Below are positions 30,423 to 38,635 of a stretch of 39,887 nucleotides of DNA, piece by piece; position 1 is the stretch's first letter, and every line of letters starts with the position of its first letter. The position numbers were made by a program, and so were the translations under genes. Origin of the DNA: CAYJPV01 sp964396055 (GTDB taxonomy: Bacteria; Acidobacteriota; Vicinamibacteria; Vicinamibacterales; JAKQTR01); contig CAYNDV010000029.1 in assembly GCA_964396055.1 (NCBI GenBank), positions 1-39,887 of the forward strand, written 5' to 3'. The notes under the pieces are model-generated. The model searched no databases and had not been told where the DNA came from. It saw nothing but the letters and a program-made list of their open reading frames with translations.

Positions 30423-31661
30423 ATGAGAGCCGTGCACGACACCGTCGAAGCCGTCCGCCAGGGGGCCGCCTCCGCGCTCGGCAACCCGCTTCGCGCGGGA
30501 CTGGGCGCCCTGGCGATCGCCGTGGCCGTTGCGACCATCGTCGTGGTGGTGACGGCCATCGACGGCGTTGGCCGCTATGCGCGGGCCGTGGGCGCCCGCG
30601 CCTTCGGCAGCGATACCTTCCTGGTGGCGCAGATCGCGTCGTCCGGCCGGATCAACCGGCGTGAACTCACCGAGAAGCTGCAGCGCAACCCCGTCATCAC
30701 CCGCAGCGACCTGCGGTTCCTCGAGCGCCACGGCCAGGGCGTGGTCTTCGCTTCGACCGTGCAGCGCGTGGGCGACGTCACGGCGGGGAACCGCACGTTC
30801 GAGAACGCGGCGCTCGTCGGCGCCACGTCCACGCTGGCCGACCTGCGGGACCTCGGCCTGGGGCGCGGCCGGTTTCTCACGCGCGACGACGAACGACGGG
30901 GGGCGCAGGTGGCGGTCGTCGGCGCTGACCTCGCCGAGACCCTGTTTCCGTCCCGGGATCCGCTGGGTGCGGCCATCCGCATCGCGGGCCGGCGCTTCGA
31001 GGTGGTCGGGGTGCAGCAGCGGCTCGGCTCGTCCGGGGGCACGTCACTCGATCGGTCGGCGTACGTGCCGCTCACGACGTACGAACGCGTGTTCGGGCCA
31101 CCGCCCTCGTTGAGCATCTTCGTGAGCCCGCAGGATCCCGAGCGGCTGCTGGCGGCCGAATCGACGGCCCGCGCCGCCCTGCGGGCCCGGCGCCAGTTGC
31201 GGCCTGGCGTGGCCGACAACTTCGACGTGCTGACACCCGAGGCGGCGCGCTCGTTCGTCCAGAACCTGGCGGAGCGGATCGGCGCCGCGGCCGGCCCCAT
31301 CTCGGCCATGGCGCTGCTGGCGGCCATCGTCGTGATCACCAACACGATGCTGGTGTCGGTGACGCAGAAGACGCGGGAGATTGGCGTGCGGCGCGCGGTT
31401 GGCGCGTCGCAGGCGCAGGTGAAGCGGGAGGTCGTGGCGGAATCGCTGCTCGTGTCGCTGGCCGGCGGTGCCGCGGGGACGGGCCTGTCGGCCGTCGCCC
31501 TGTCGGGCCTGGCACGGGTGCTCGAGATCGACATCGTCGTGCGGCCGTCCACGCTGGCGTGGGCGCTTGGCGCCGCGGCGCTGAGCGGCCTCGTCGCGGC
31601 CTACTACCCGGCGCGCCGGGCCACGCGGATCGACGTGATCGCGGCGGTGCGCGCGGAGTGA
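30423..31661 (+). CDS. ABC transporter permease (MacB/FtsX type), first of a pair
   Basis: A 412-residue inner-membrane permease. An N-terminal helix (about 28-50) is followed by a periplasmic MacB-type core domain (about 60-280, with SSGGTSLDRSAYVPL) and a C-terminal FtsX domain of three helices containing ITNTMLVSVTQKTREIGVRR and AVGASQAQVKREVVAESLLV, then VAAYYPARRATRIDVIAAVR at the end. Unlike MacB it has no N-terminal ATPase domain, and no ATPase gene is present in the window. The start is ATG 30423 (GTG 30420 is adjacent); a longer frame upstream runs over the promoter box. Together with the next gene and the divergent adaptor it looks like a tripartite export system or mechanotransmission-type complex. 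Confidence 0.88.
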   Translation: MRAVHDTVEAVRQGAASALGNPLRAGLGALAIAVAVATIVVVVTAIDGVGRYARAVGARAFGSDTFLVAQIASSGRINRRELTEKLQRNPVITRSDLRFLERHGQGVVFASTVQRVGDVTAGNRTFENAALVGATSTLADLRDLGLGRGRFLTRDDERRGAQVAVVGADLAETLFPSRDPLGAAIRIAGRRFEVVGVQQRLGSSGGTSLDRSAYVPLTTYERVFGPPPSLSIFVSPQDPERLLAAESTARAALRARRQLRPGVADNFDVLTPEAARSFVQNLAERIGAAAGPISAMALLAAIVVITNTMLVSVTQKTREIGVRRAVGASQAQVKREVVAESLLVSLAGGAAGTGLSAVALSGLARVLEIDIVVRPSTLAWALGAAALSGLVAAYYPARRATRIDVIAAVRAE

Positions 31662-31681
31662 CGCGGCCGGGATCGGGGCGG

Positions 31682-31710
31682 GTCGTGCCCGGAATCAGTC
31701 CGGGCGTGAC
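31682..31710 (+). other. Strong stem-loop between the two permease genes
   Basis: GTCGTGCCCGGA and TCCGGGCGTGAC pair over 12 positions (two of them G-U) around the 5-base loop ATCAG. It lies in the 72-base gap between the permease genes. There is no T-run, so it is more likely an mRNA stabiliser or attenuator than an intrinsic terminator. It could also be a small REP-like element. Confidence 0.6.
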
Positions 31711-31733
31711 GTGGTGACGGAGGGACACGACGC

Positions 31734-33032
31734 GTGAAGGGCTTCACGGTGAAGGACGGGGGCCGGCACACCTTCCGCCGGTGGACCATCGACGCCGCCG
31801 AGACGGCATCGCTGGCCATTGACGCGGTGCGCAGCCAGCCGCTGCGGTCGGCCCTCGCCGTGGCGGGCATCGTCATCGGCATCGTGACGGTCGTGCTCGT
31901 GGCGACGATCCTCGTCGGCGTGCGCAACGGCATTGCCGGCCTGTTCCGCGAACTCGGCACCGACAACGTCTTCGCCTTCCACCGCGACGGCGATCCGTAC
32001 AACCCGGCGTCCGACAAGGACGCGCAGCGCAAGCCCCTCGAGCCGGCGTACGCGGCCTACATCGCCCGGTACGGCACGTCGGTGGCCGCGTCGGCGGCGC
32101 AGATCATCGTGCCACCCGTCGCGGACGGGCGGCCGATCGTCGCGCGCGCAGGCGTCAACGAATCCGACACGGTGCTGGTCGAGGGCGCGACGCCGAATTT
32201 CTTCGACGTCACGGGTACCGAGTTCCGGGTGGGCCGCCCGTTCACTGACCTCGAGAACCGGTCGGCCGCACGGGTGGCCGTGATCGGCTCGAACGTGGCC
32301 CGCGCGCTGTTCGGCGCCTCGAGCAGCCTGGGTAAGCCGTTCAGCCTGGCCGGCGACGTGTACTACGTGGTGGGGGAGGCCGCGCCGCGCAAGGGCGGGT
32401 TCTTCGGCGAGAACCGGCAGGACAACGTGATCTCGATCCCGACCGGCACCGTCCTGCGCCGGTTTCCCGAGGCGAAGCAGACGATCCTGTACGTCCAGGC
32501 GAAACCCGGCCGTCTGGCGATCACGAAGGCGGAGACCGAGTTCCTGCTGCGGCGCCTGCGCCAGGTGCCGCCCGGGGCGGAGAGCGACTTCACCACGTCC
32601 ACCGCCGAACAGATCATCTCGCAGCTCGATCAGATCAACGCGCGGGTTGGCCTGGCCACCTTCGCCCTGGCGGCGGTGAGCCTGATCATCGGCGGCATCG
32701 GCATCGCCAACGTGATGATCATCAGCGTCACCGAGCGCACGCGCGAGATCGGCGTGCGCCTCGCCATCGGGGCGCGGCGCCGCGACGTGCTGCGGCAGTT
32801 CCTGCTGGAGGCGGCGATGCTGTCTGCCCTCGGGGGCGGTGTCGGCGTGGCCGTCTCGTGGATCCTCGGGTTGCTGTTGAGCCTGGCGGCGCCAGCGTTC
32901 CCGGCTGTGCCGCCGGCCTGGGCGGTTGTCGGCGGGCTGGTGTCCGCCGTCTCGACGGGCGTGGTGGCGGGCTACCTGCCCGCCCGCCGAGCGGCGAACC
33001 TGGATCCGGTGGAGTCGTTGCGCTACGAATAG
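31734..33032 (+). CDS. ABC transporter permease (MacB/FtsX type), second of a pair
   Basis: A 432-residue permease with the same architecture as its neighbour: N-terminal helix at about 37-60, MacB-type periplasmic core (about 65-300, including KGGFFGENRQDNVISIPTGT), and the FtsX domain with GGIGIANVMIISVTERTREI, then GVRLAIGARRRDVLRQFLLE and AGYLPARRAANLDPVESLRY. The final ...P(V)ESLRYE is the usual MacB C-terminus. The start is GTG 31734 with GGAGG about eight bases upstream. The two permeases are distinct paralogues, so they could form a heterodimer, but the ATP-hydrolysing subunit must come from elsewhere. It ends six bases before the convergent PPOX-fold gene. Confidence 0.88.
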   Translation: MKGFTVKDGGRHTFRRWTIDAAETASLAIDAVRSQPLRSALAVAGIVIGIVTVVLVATILVGVRNGIAGLFRELGTDNVFAFHRDGDPYNPASDKDAQRKPLEPAYAAYIARYGTSVAASAAQIIVPPVADGRPIVARAGVNESDTVLVEGATPNFFDVTGTEFRVGRPFTDLENRSAARVAVIGSNVARALFGASSSLGKPFSLAGDVYYVVGEAAPRKGGFFGENRQDNVISIPTGTVLRRFPEAKQTILYVQAKPGRLAITKAETEFLLRRLRQVPPGAESDFTTSTAEQIISQLDQINARVGLATFALAAVSLIIGGIGIANVMIISVTERTREIGVRLAIGARRRDVLRQFLLEAAMLSALGGGVGVAVSWILGLLLSLAAPAFPAVPPAWAVVGGLVSAVSTGVVAGYLPARRAANLDPVESLRYE

Positions 33033-33038
33033 CCCGTG

Positions 33039-33452
33039 TCAGAGGGCGACCATCCGCCCGATCTTGCGGTCCCAGTACTCCACGCGCCCGACCGTGATGC
33101 GGATGAGCGACAACTCCGGGTCGGCCGGGCCGCCCGCGAACCAGGCCTGGTAGGCCGGCTGCCACATCTGGGCCGCATGCGCTTCGTCACGCACGACCGC
33201 CGCCTCGCCCGAGACGGAGACGAACCGATCCTCCGGCGCGGACACGTACGTAATGTTCACCTGGGCGGCCGATCCGACTTCCTGGGCCACGGCCGACGTC
33301 GTGCGGGTGAAGAACCACAGGTCCCCGTCGAAGGCGCCCGCGCTGGCCACCATGGGCCGGCTGCGCAGGCTCCCGTCGTCGGTGCGCGTGGTGAACATCG
33401 CGAACGGAATGTCGTTGATCAGGTCGCGGAACTTCTGGATGTCGTATGGCAT
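33039..33452 (-). CDS. Pyridoxamine 5'-phosphate oxidase-like (general stress protein 26 type)
   Basis: A 137-residue split-barrel flavin-binding protein. FAMFTTRTDDGSLRSRPMVA (about 17-36) and DLWFFTRTTSAVAQEVGS (about 44-61), then VNITYVSAPEDRFVSVSGEA, match the general-stress-protein-26 branch of the PNPOx-like family, which binds FMN or F420 and is often stress-associated; enzymatic activity is usually unknown. The ATG at 33452 has GGGAGGG closely upstream. It is the last gene of a minus-strand series (membrane protein, M28 peptidase, Ogt, lipoprotein, this gene), 81 bases after the lipoprotein gene, and converges on the second permease gene. Confidence 0.9.
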   Translation of the reverse strand: MPYDIQKFRDLINDIPFAMFTTRTDDGSLRSRPMVASAGAFDGDLWFFTRTTSAVAQEVGSAAQVNITYVSAPEDRFVSVSGEAAVVRDEAHAAQMWQPAYQAWFAGGPADPELSLIRITVGRVEYWDRKIGRMVAL

Positions 33453-33533
33453 ACCGCCCTCCCGTGCCCGTGTCGTCGCGCGAGACCCAGCCGCGTCTGC
33501 CGGCCGCGCGCGGTCGCGGGCCTGGCGCCCGGG

Positions 33534-33884
33534 TCAGTTGACTTTGTAGAGTGAACTCAATCCCCACGTGCCGTCTTCGCGCACGCGGAACAGTGCCATC
33601 GACGTCCGGACGGTCGTCACGGCCTGCCCGGGTGCTGCCGGCGTGTCGCGCCAGGTGAACTCCACCTCGGTGGACGATCGGCCGATGCGCCGGACCGCCA
33701 GCACTTCGATCAGTTCCCGGCCGACGGCGGAACCCGGACGCGTGGTGAAGGTCGGCGACGACCGGAGGCCGGCTGCCGCCGCGTCGGGCGCGAGATCAGG
33801 GAACTCGCCGTCGCCGCACGCGACAGACAACGCTGCCACCAGGAGAGCCAGCCCGACCAGCCGCCGCGCCGTTGCGTGTGCCAT
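33534..33884 (-). CDS. Small putative lipoprotein, function unknown
   Basis: A 116-residue protein with a lipoprotein signal: a basic start, a hydrophobic stretch (about 8-21) and the lipobox LSVAC with Cys23 followed by GDG. The mature part of about 94 residues is polar, with regular beta-like segments (ELIEVLAVRRI, TEVEFTWR, MALFRVREDGTWGL), and looks like a small beta-sandwich. I do not recognise the family. It begins 12 bases after the ogt stop. A TATGAT -10-like box overlaps that stop codon, so it may also have its own nearly leaderless promoter. Confidence 0.75.
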   Translation of the reverse strand: MAHATARRLVGLALLVAALSVACGDGEFPDLAPDAAAAGLRSSPTFTTRPGSAVGRELIEVLAVRRIGRSSTEVEFTWRDTPAAPGQAVTTVRTSMALFRVREDGTWGLSSLYKVN

Positions 33885-33895
33885 GGGTGCCCCTG

Positions 33896-33901
33896 ATCAT
33901 A
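33896..33901 (-). promoter_or_regulatory. -10-like TATGAT overlapping the ogt stop codon
   Basis: On the minus strand the ogt end reads TCG TTA TGA TCA, so TATGAT contains the TGA stop. It starts 17 bases before the lipoprotein ATG (33884) and would give a leader of about five bases. No -35 identified. Confidence 0.35.
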
Positions 33902-34436
33902 ACGATTCCGGCCGCCTGCCGCCACCGTCCCACGCTCCCTCCAGCCGCAGCAGCGCTTCCTTGACGGCCAGGCCGCCGCCGTATCCGGTGAGCGACCCGT
34001 CCTTGCCGATGACGCGATGGCAGGGGATGACGATCGGCAGCGGGTTGGCGCCATTGGCCAGGCCCACCGCGCGGACCGCCGTGGGCCGGCCGATGGCTGC
34101 GGCGAGGTCGGCGTAGCTGCGGGTCTCGCCGTACGGGATGCGCTGCAACGCCTGCCAGACCGACTTCTGGAAGTCCGTCCCCTTGGGGTGCAGGTGCAGA
34201 GAGAAGGTCCGCCGGGTGCCGGCGAAGTACTCCCGCAACTGGGCGATGGCCGCACCGAACGGCTTGTCGGCGCACGTCCAGTGCGGCTCGGGCCCCCTGG
34301 CGCCCGCGCCGCACTGGAAGGAAAGATACCGCAGACCGTGGTCCTCGCACCCCGCCAGCATCACGGTGCCGATGGGCGTGTCGAGGTACGTGTAGCACGT
34401 CTCGTGCGCGGCGTGACGGACTGCGGTCCGGCTCAT
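33897..34436 (-). CDS. ogt: Methylated-DNA--protein-cysteine methyltransferase (Ogt/AGT)
   Basis: A 179-residue DNA repair protein that removes O6-alkyl groups from guanine by irreversible transfer to its own cysteine. The active-site motif IVIPCHRVIG holds Cys139; RIPYGETRSYADLAAAIGRP (helix-turn-helix with the arginine-finger region) and LTGYGGGLAVKEALL complete the C-terminal domain. The N-terminal domain (about 1-85) is short and lacks the Ada zinc cysteine set, so it is the Ogt type. It starts eight bases after the M28 peptidase stop with no ribosome binding site, which suggests translational coupling. Confidence 0.95.
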   Translation of the reverse strand: MSRTAVRHAAHETCYTYLDTPIGTVMLAGCEDHGLRYLSFQCGAGARGPEPHWTCADKPFGAAIAQLREYFAGTRRTFSLHLHPKGTDFQKSVWQALQRIPYGETRSYADLAAAIGRPTAVRAVGLANGANPLPIVIPCHRVIGKDGSLTGYGGGLAVKEALLRLEGAWDGGGRRPESL

Positions 34437-34444
34437 GCCCGCGC

Positions 34445-36598
34445 CTACTTCTTCGCCGGGCGCTTCACGCCCTTCGCGGGCGCTTCCGGCTGTTCGATCA
34501 GCGTGATCTGGCCGGCGGCCTGCAGGGCCTTCACGTAGTCGAACACGTCCTGCAGGGGCAGGGGCTCGAACTCGCCCGCGAGGAAATTGCGGACGTCGAG
34601 CACGGAGCGCTTCTGCCGCAGGATGGCGCCGAGTTCGCCGGTCATGTGCTGCGGGATCTTCCGTCGGGCTGCGGCCAGCGGCGTATCCTGCGCCGCGCCC
34701 GCGCCCCCGCGTCCCCCGCCGCCGAACAGGCTCATCCCTCCTGCCGACGCCACCGGCTCCACCCGCGTGCGTGCCGCCAGGCGCTCGAGGTCTGTGGGCT
34801 GTGGCTCGGCGACCGGCACCTTCTGCTGCTCGGCCCGCAGGGCGAACAGCGCCGCCAGTTCGTTCTGCAGTGCCGCCGCGCGCTGGTCGATCAGCGCGTC
34901 GAAGGCGCCCAGTTTCCTGGCGGCCGCCGCCGGGTCGGCGAACAGGATCGCGGCCGAGCGGACCACCGCCTTCTCGACCTCCGCCTGGTGCCGCACGGCC
35001 ACCCGGGCTTCCTTGTAGGCATCGGGCAGCGTCAGCCCGAACGGCAGGTCCGCCAGGTACGCCACGCCCTTCTTCTGCGCCTCACCCATCCGCTCGGCGC
35101 CGCGCGCGAGCGATTCGCCGGCGATCCTGAGCGCGGCCTCATCACCGGCCGACGCCAGGAGGCTCATGGCCCCGATGCCCACCACCGCGGCGCGTTTCAT
35201 CTGCGTCGGATCGAGCCGTTCGGGGGTGTCCTGCGACGAATGGTAGAAGTGATCCGGCCACGTGATGAACATGACGGCCGGGATGCCCTGGCTGATGAAC
35301 ACGACGTGATCGCTGGCGCCGTAGTGCTTGTCCTCGATGACCCAGAAGGGATCGCGGCTGCCCGTGGGCGCCACCACCGGCAGGGTGAAGCCGTAGGCCA
35401 CCGACCGGAAGCGGACGCGCTCCCGATTGAGGTCCGCCACGTAGTGCATCACGCTGGCGCAGAGGTCGTTGAGGAAGGTGGGCAGGCTGTCGGGGGTCCG
35501 GTGCATCACCCAGGCGCTGCCGCTCAGCTTCAGCCACAGGCCTTCCATGTCGAAGTTCAGGTTGGCGATGAGCGCCTGCTTCACGTCCTGGTGCGCGTTG
35601 AGCCACGCCATCGTCCCGCTGATTTCCGGGACCCACAGGAAGTGGATGGTGCGCTTCGGCTTCGGCAGCTTGCCGTCCTTGATGAGCCGCAGGTAGGCGC
35701 GGCCCATTTCGAGGGTCAGGGCGCACCCCGAGAGATCGTCGTTGGCCCCCTGCTTGGTGTAGCCCTCGTAGAGGTGGGCCGACACCATGATGGCCTGCGC
35801 GCTGCTGCCGTCGCCGGGAATGGTCGCGTGCACCAGCTCGGTCTCGCCGGGGAACGTCTCCGAGTTGACGATCGACCGCAGCGTCACCTTCTCGCCGCGG
35901 GCCAGCTTCGCCGCGAGGTCGCGCGCCACGCGGGGCGCGATGGACCAGCCGAAGCCGGGCTTCTTGCCGGCCGGCGCCATCGTCGATACGCTCTGCGACA
36001 TCAGCTGGTCCGGGATGTCGTCGGCGCGCAGGGCGTTGTAGCTGATGACACCGGCGGCGCCGCGCTCGAAGACCGCCAGGCGCTGGAGCTGGTTGGCCGA
36101 GGCGGCGCCGAGCACGATCCTGCCGGCGACGTCCTTGCCGGCGTAGTCCTCGGGCCGCGCGCCCTGGCCCACGTCCACGAGGTCCGCCGTCACGTCGCCG
36201 CTCTCGCTGCCGCTGGCCACCGAGACGAGCACGTCGTGCACGTCGTAGAGCTTGGATTCGTACGGCGCCACCAGCCACAGTTCCGCCCGGTTGGCGTGCC
36301 AGGTGGGCCCGCCCTGGGGCAGCGACTCCACTTTCACGTCGCTGAAGCCGTAGTCCTTCGCGTAGCGGGCGACGACGGTGCTCTCGCGGAACTGACCGGT
36401 GTACTCACTGCGCTCGCGGACGCGGGGCCACGGCGCCATCTCGAGCACGTGGCGGACGCCGCGCTCGCCGGACGCCTCGTTGATGATGGCGCGCATCTCC
36501 GCGTGCGACAGCAGCGTCCGGTCTTCACGTTCCTGGGCCTGCGCCATGACAGTGGCCGCCGCGAGGGCAGCCAGGACAATCCACGGGTACTTCTTCAT
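34445..36598 (-). CDS. Secreted M28-like zinc aminopeptidase with PA domain
   Basis: A 717-residue exported protein. The signal peptide covers residues 1-22 (KKYPWIVLAALAAATVMAQA). A PA-like insert (about 135-215, with GRIVLGAASANQLQR) precedes the metallopeptidase core: SAHLYEGYTKQGANDDLSG supplies His275 and bridging Asp287, VPEISGTMAW Glu325, NLNFDMEG Asp350 and WPDHFYHSSQDT the last histidine (about 450-453). The HLYEG and PEISGT forms resemble the DUF4910/aminopeptidase-like branch of M28. The C-terminal 200 residues are helical and contain a glycine-rich stretch near 620-640. Residues 1-22 support ATG 36598 (GGAG nine bases upstream) over a start 11 codons earlier. It probably degrades peptides in the periplasm or outside the cell. 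Confidence 0.88.
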   Translation of the reverse strand: MKKYPWIVLAALAAATVMAQAQEREDRTLLSHAEMRAIINEASGERGVRHVLEMAPWPRVRERSEYTGQFRESTVVARYAKDYGFSDVKVESLPQGGPTWHANRAELWLVAPYESKLYDVHDVLVSVASGSESGDVTADLVDVGQGARPEDYAGKDVAGRIVLGAASANQLQRLAVFERGAAGVISYNALRADDIPDQLMSQSVSTMAPAGKKPGFGWSIAPRVARDLAAKLARGEKVTLRSIVNSETFPGETELVHATIPGDGSSAQAIMVSAHLYEGYTKQGANDDLSGCALTLEMGRAYLRLIKDGKLPKPKRTIHFLWVPEISGTMAWLNAHQDVKQALIANLNFDMEGLWLKLSGSAWVMHRTPDSLPTFLNDLCASVMHYVADLNRERVRFRSVAYGFTLPVVAPTGSRDPFWVIEDKHYGASDHVVFISQGIPAVMFITWPDHFYHSSQDTPERLDPTQMKRAAVVGIGAMSLLASAGDEAALRIAGESLARGAERMGEAQKKGVAYLADLPFGLTLPDAYKEARVAVRHQAEVEKAVVRSAAILFADPAAAARKLGAFDALIDQRAAALQNELAALFALRAEQQKVPVAEPQPTDLERLAARTRVEPVASAGGMSLFGGGGRGGAGAAQDTPLAAARRKIPQHMTGELGAILRQKRSVLDVRNFLAGEFEPLPLQDVFDYVKALQAAGQITLIEQPEAPAKGVKRPAKK

Positions 36599-36638
36599 GT
36601 CGGCGACTCCGATCGGGACAACAACGTTCAAGGGCGGG

Positions 36639-37280
36639 TCATTCTACCGCCGCCGGTGACCGCGGCCAAACCGCGTCCAGCGCGGCGCCTGTCAACCGGA
36701 ACGGCACCAGGACGCAGCCGAAGGCCGCGGCCACGGCCACGGCCATGTCGAGGTACGACAGGCGCCCGGCGGCGCCGGCGAGGGACGCGAGCAGGGGCAC
36801 CAGCGCGATCACCCCTCCGGCCGCACCGGCGGCGAATCCGCGCAGTGCCGCGGTTGCCACCACCCGCGCCGCGGCGCCTGCCCCGGCCGCGGCGAGGCCG
36901 GCCGCCAGAGCGAAGCCTGCGGCAAAGGCGCCCGTGACGACGCCGATGGCGATGGCCGCGGGTTCGCGTCCGGTCAGCCCCTGGAGACTGTCGTACGCGG
37001 GCGCGACCAGGGCCCCGGCCAGGAAGAAACCAGCGGCCAGGCCCAGGCGCGCGCGCCGACGCGTCGCCCACGGCGCGCCCGCCAGGACGGCGGCCACCGC
37101 GAACAGCACGGGCGGGATCACGAAGAGCGCATCCTGCGCGAGGCCGCGCAGCGGCATCCCGGCCGCCGATGCGGCGGCGCGCAGGAGGGATGGCGACAGG
37201 AGGCCGGCGATGGCCAGCCGGCCGAAGCGGCTGAAGCGGGGCGCCGCCGGCTCACCGGCGGCGGCAAACGGATGGCTCAT
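36639..37280 (-). CDS. Small polytopic membrane protein, function unknown
   Basis: A 213-residue Ala/Gly/Val-rich membrane protein with about five hydrophobic segments (roughly 47-65, 73-92, 104-130, 135-160, 175-195). Composition and helix pattern are clear but no family motif is recognised. ATG 37280 is used; an ATG six codons earlier is possible. It precedes the M28 peptidase gene by 40 bases and is divergent from the YaiO-like gene across about 60 bases. Its last codons (GTA GAA TGA) contain a TAGAAT that could be the -10 of the M28 gene. Confidence 0.65.
   Translation of the reverse strand: MSHPFAAAGEPAAPRFSRFGRLAIAGLLSPSLLRAAASAAGMPLRGLAQDALFVIPPVLFAVAAVLAGAPWATRRRARLGLAAGFFLAGALVAPAYDSLQGLTGREPAAIAIGVVTGAFAAGFALAAGLAAAGAGAAARVVATAALRGFAAGAAGGVIALVPLLASLAGAAGRLSYLDMAVAVAAAFGCVLVPFRLTGAALDAVWPRSPAAVE
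36642..36647 (-). promoter_or_regulatory. -10-like TAGAAT for the M28 peptidase gene
   Basis: GGTAGAATGA on the minus strand overlaps the end of the membrane-protein gene; the hexamer starts 49 bases before ATG 36598 and the leader includes GGAG. It fits the GGTAGAAT pattern seen elsewhere but could be chance coding sequence. Confidence 0.35.
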
Positions 37281-37326
37281 GGGCCGGTATCGTCTCACAC
37301 CTCAGCGCCGCGCGCGTACGATCCGG

Positions 37327-37332
37327 TAGGAT
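37327..37332 (+). promoter_or_regulatory. -10-like TAGGAT, leaderless YaiO-like promoter
   Basis: CCGGTAGGATGGTTCCG leads into ATG 37340, 13 bases after the start of the hexamer. The earlier ATG at 37331 lies inside the box, which argues against it as the start. Confidence 0.45.
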
Positions 37333-37339
37333 GGTTCCG

Positions 37340-38635
37340 ATGCGTGTGCCCCGCCCCTCGTGCGCGTGTGCCGGCCTGCTGGCAGGTCTCGTTGTGGTGT
37401 CGACCCTCACTGTGCCGGCGCAGGCGGTGGCGGGGAGCCGGCCACCGCAGGCCCCGGCCGCCGCGCAGGCCCCGCGGGACGCGGTTGCCGAGGCGCGACA
37501 CCTGGCGCGATCGGGCAAGCGTGCCGAGGCCCTGCACCTCCTGCAGGAGCGCCTGTCCGGCAATCCCGGCGATCTCGATGCCCGGACGCTTCTGGGGACC
37601 GTCCTGTTGTGGGACGGGCGGTACGACGAGGCGCGGGCGGAACTGACCCGCGTGCTGTCGGTGGACGCGGACTACGCCGACGCGCTGGGCGCCCTGGCGT
37701 ACCTCGAGTTGTGGAGCGGCAACTATGCCCGCTCCGCCGACTACAGCGCGCGGGCGCTGGCGCGCACCCCCGAGGACGTCAGCCTGCTGCTCGCGCGGGC
37801 CCGTGCGCTCGAGTCTCTGGGTCGGCCGCGCGAGGCGCTGGCCGTGCTGCGCCGCCTGCTCGCCGTCGACCCGTCGATGACGGCCGCGCGCCAGATGCGG
37901 GACCGGATCCAGGACGACCTGCGGCAGTGGCGCGCGGGCTACGCCTACAACTACGACGGCTTCGACGACGGGCGTCCGGCGTGGCAGGAGCACCAGGTGA
38001 TGGTCGGGCGCAGCGGCGAGCGCGGCAGCAGCGTCGTCCGGTTCTCGCAGTCCGAGCGGCACAGCCGATCCGACGCGGTCCCGCGCCGGGACCAGCAGAT
38101 CGAGGTCGATCTCTACCCGAAGCTGCGGCGCGGCACCTACATGTACCTCAACGCCGGCTGGTCGCCCGATGCGGTCTTCTATCCCGAGTACCGGCTCGGC
38201 GCTGACCTGTACCAGAGCCTCGGCAAGGGCGTCGAGGCGTCCATCGGGTACCACCGCTTGCAGTTCGGCGACGGGGTCGACATCTACATCGGGTCGCTCA
38301 GCAAGTACCTCGGCAACTGGCTCCTGACCGGGCAGGTGTTCCTCACGCCGAAAGCCGCAGGCACGTCGCAGAGTTATCACGGAGCCGTGCGCCGGTACTT
38401 CGGGGACCGCGAGTACGTCGGGCTGCGCTACCGGCACGGGGCCTGGAACGAGGAAGCCCGGCAGGTGGACGACGTCCTGGTGCTCGACTCCGACGGGCTG
38501 TCGGCCGAAGTGGTGAAACGCCTCGGCAGCCGCCTCGAACTGACGCTGCGCGGCGCCTGGGCGCGCGAGGACCGGCCCTTGCGGGAGGACGTGCAGCAGT
38601 ACTCGGCCGCCGCGCAACTCTACGTGCGCTTCTAG
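37340..38635 (+). CDS. YaiO-like outer-membrane beta-barrel protein with TPR domain
   Basis: A 431-residue exported protein. After a signal peptide (about 1-30, ending ...TVPAQA) come TPR-like helices (about 50-185: ARHLARSGKRAEALHLLQE, LLGTVLLWDGRYDEARAEL, YLELWSGNYARSADYSARAL). A C-terminal region of alternating aromatic beta-strands (about 190-431) ends in AAQLYVRF, where a terminal Phe is typical of outer-membrane barrels. This plan matches the YaiO family. Relatives with TPR plus barrel export or modify polysaccharide (PgaA-like), but the role of YaiO itself is not established. ATG 37340 is chosen because ATG 37331 overlaps the -10-like box. Its TAG stop and that of the next gene share the palindrome CTAG. 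Confidence 0.87.
   Translation: MRVPRPSCACAGLLAGLVVVSTLTVPAQAVAGSRPPQAPAAAQAPRDAVAEARHLARSGKRAEALHLLQERLSGNPGDLDARTLLGTVLLWDGRYDEARAELTRVLSVDADYADALGALAYLELWSGNYARSADYSARALARTPEDVSLLLARARALESLGRPREALAVLRRLLAVDPSMTAARQMRDRIQDDLRQWRAGYAYNYDGFDDGRPAWQEHQVMVGRSGERGSSVVRFSQSERHSRSDAVPRRDQQIEVDLYPKLRRGTYMYLNAGWSPDAVFYPEYRLGADLYQSLGKGVEASIGYHRLQFGDGVDIYIGSLSKYLGNWLLTGQVFLTPKAAGTSQSYHGAVRRYFGDREYVGLRYRHGAWNEEARQVDDVLVLDSDGLSAEVVKRLGSRLELTLRGAWAREDRPLREDVQQYSAAAQLYVRF

Noticed and set aside
37331..37339. ATG 37331 as the YaiO-like start
   Set aside because: It lies in the TAGGAT box and would place the start before the predicted transcription start; ATG 37340 in the same frame keeps the complete signal peptide.
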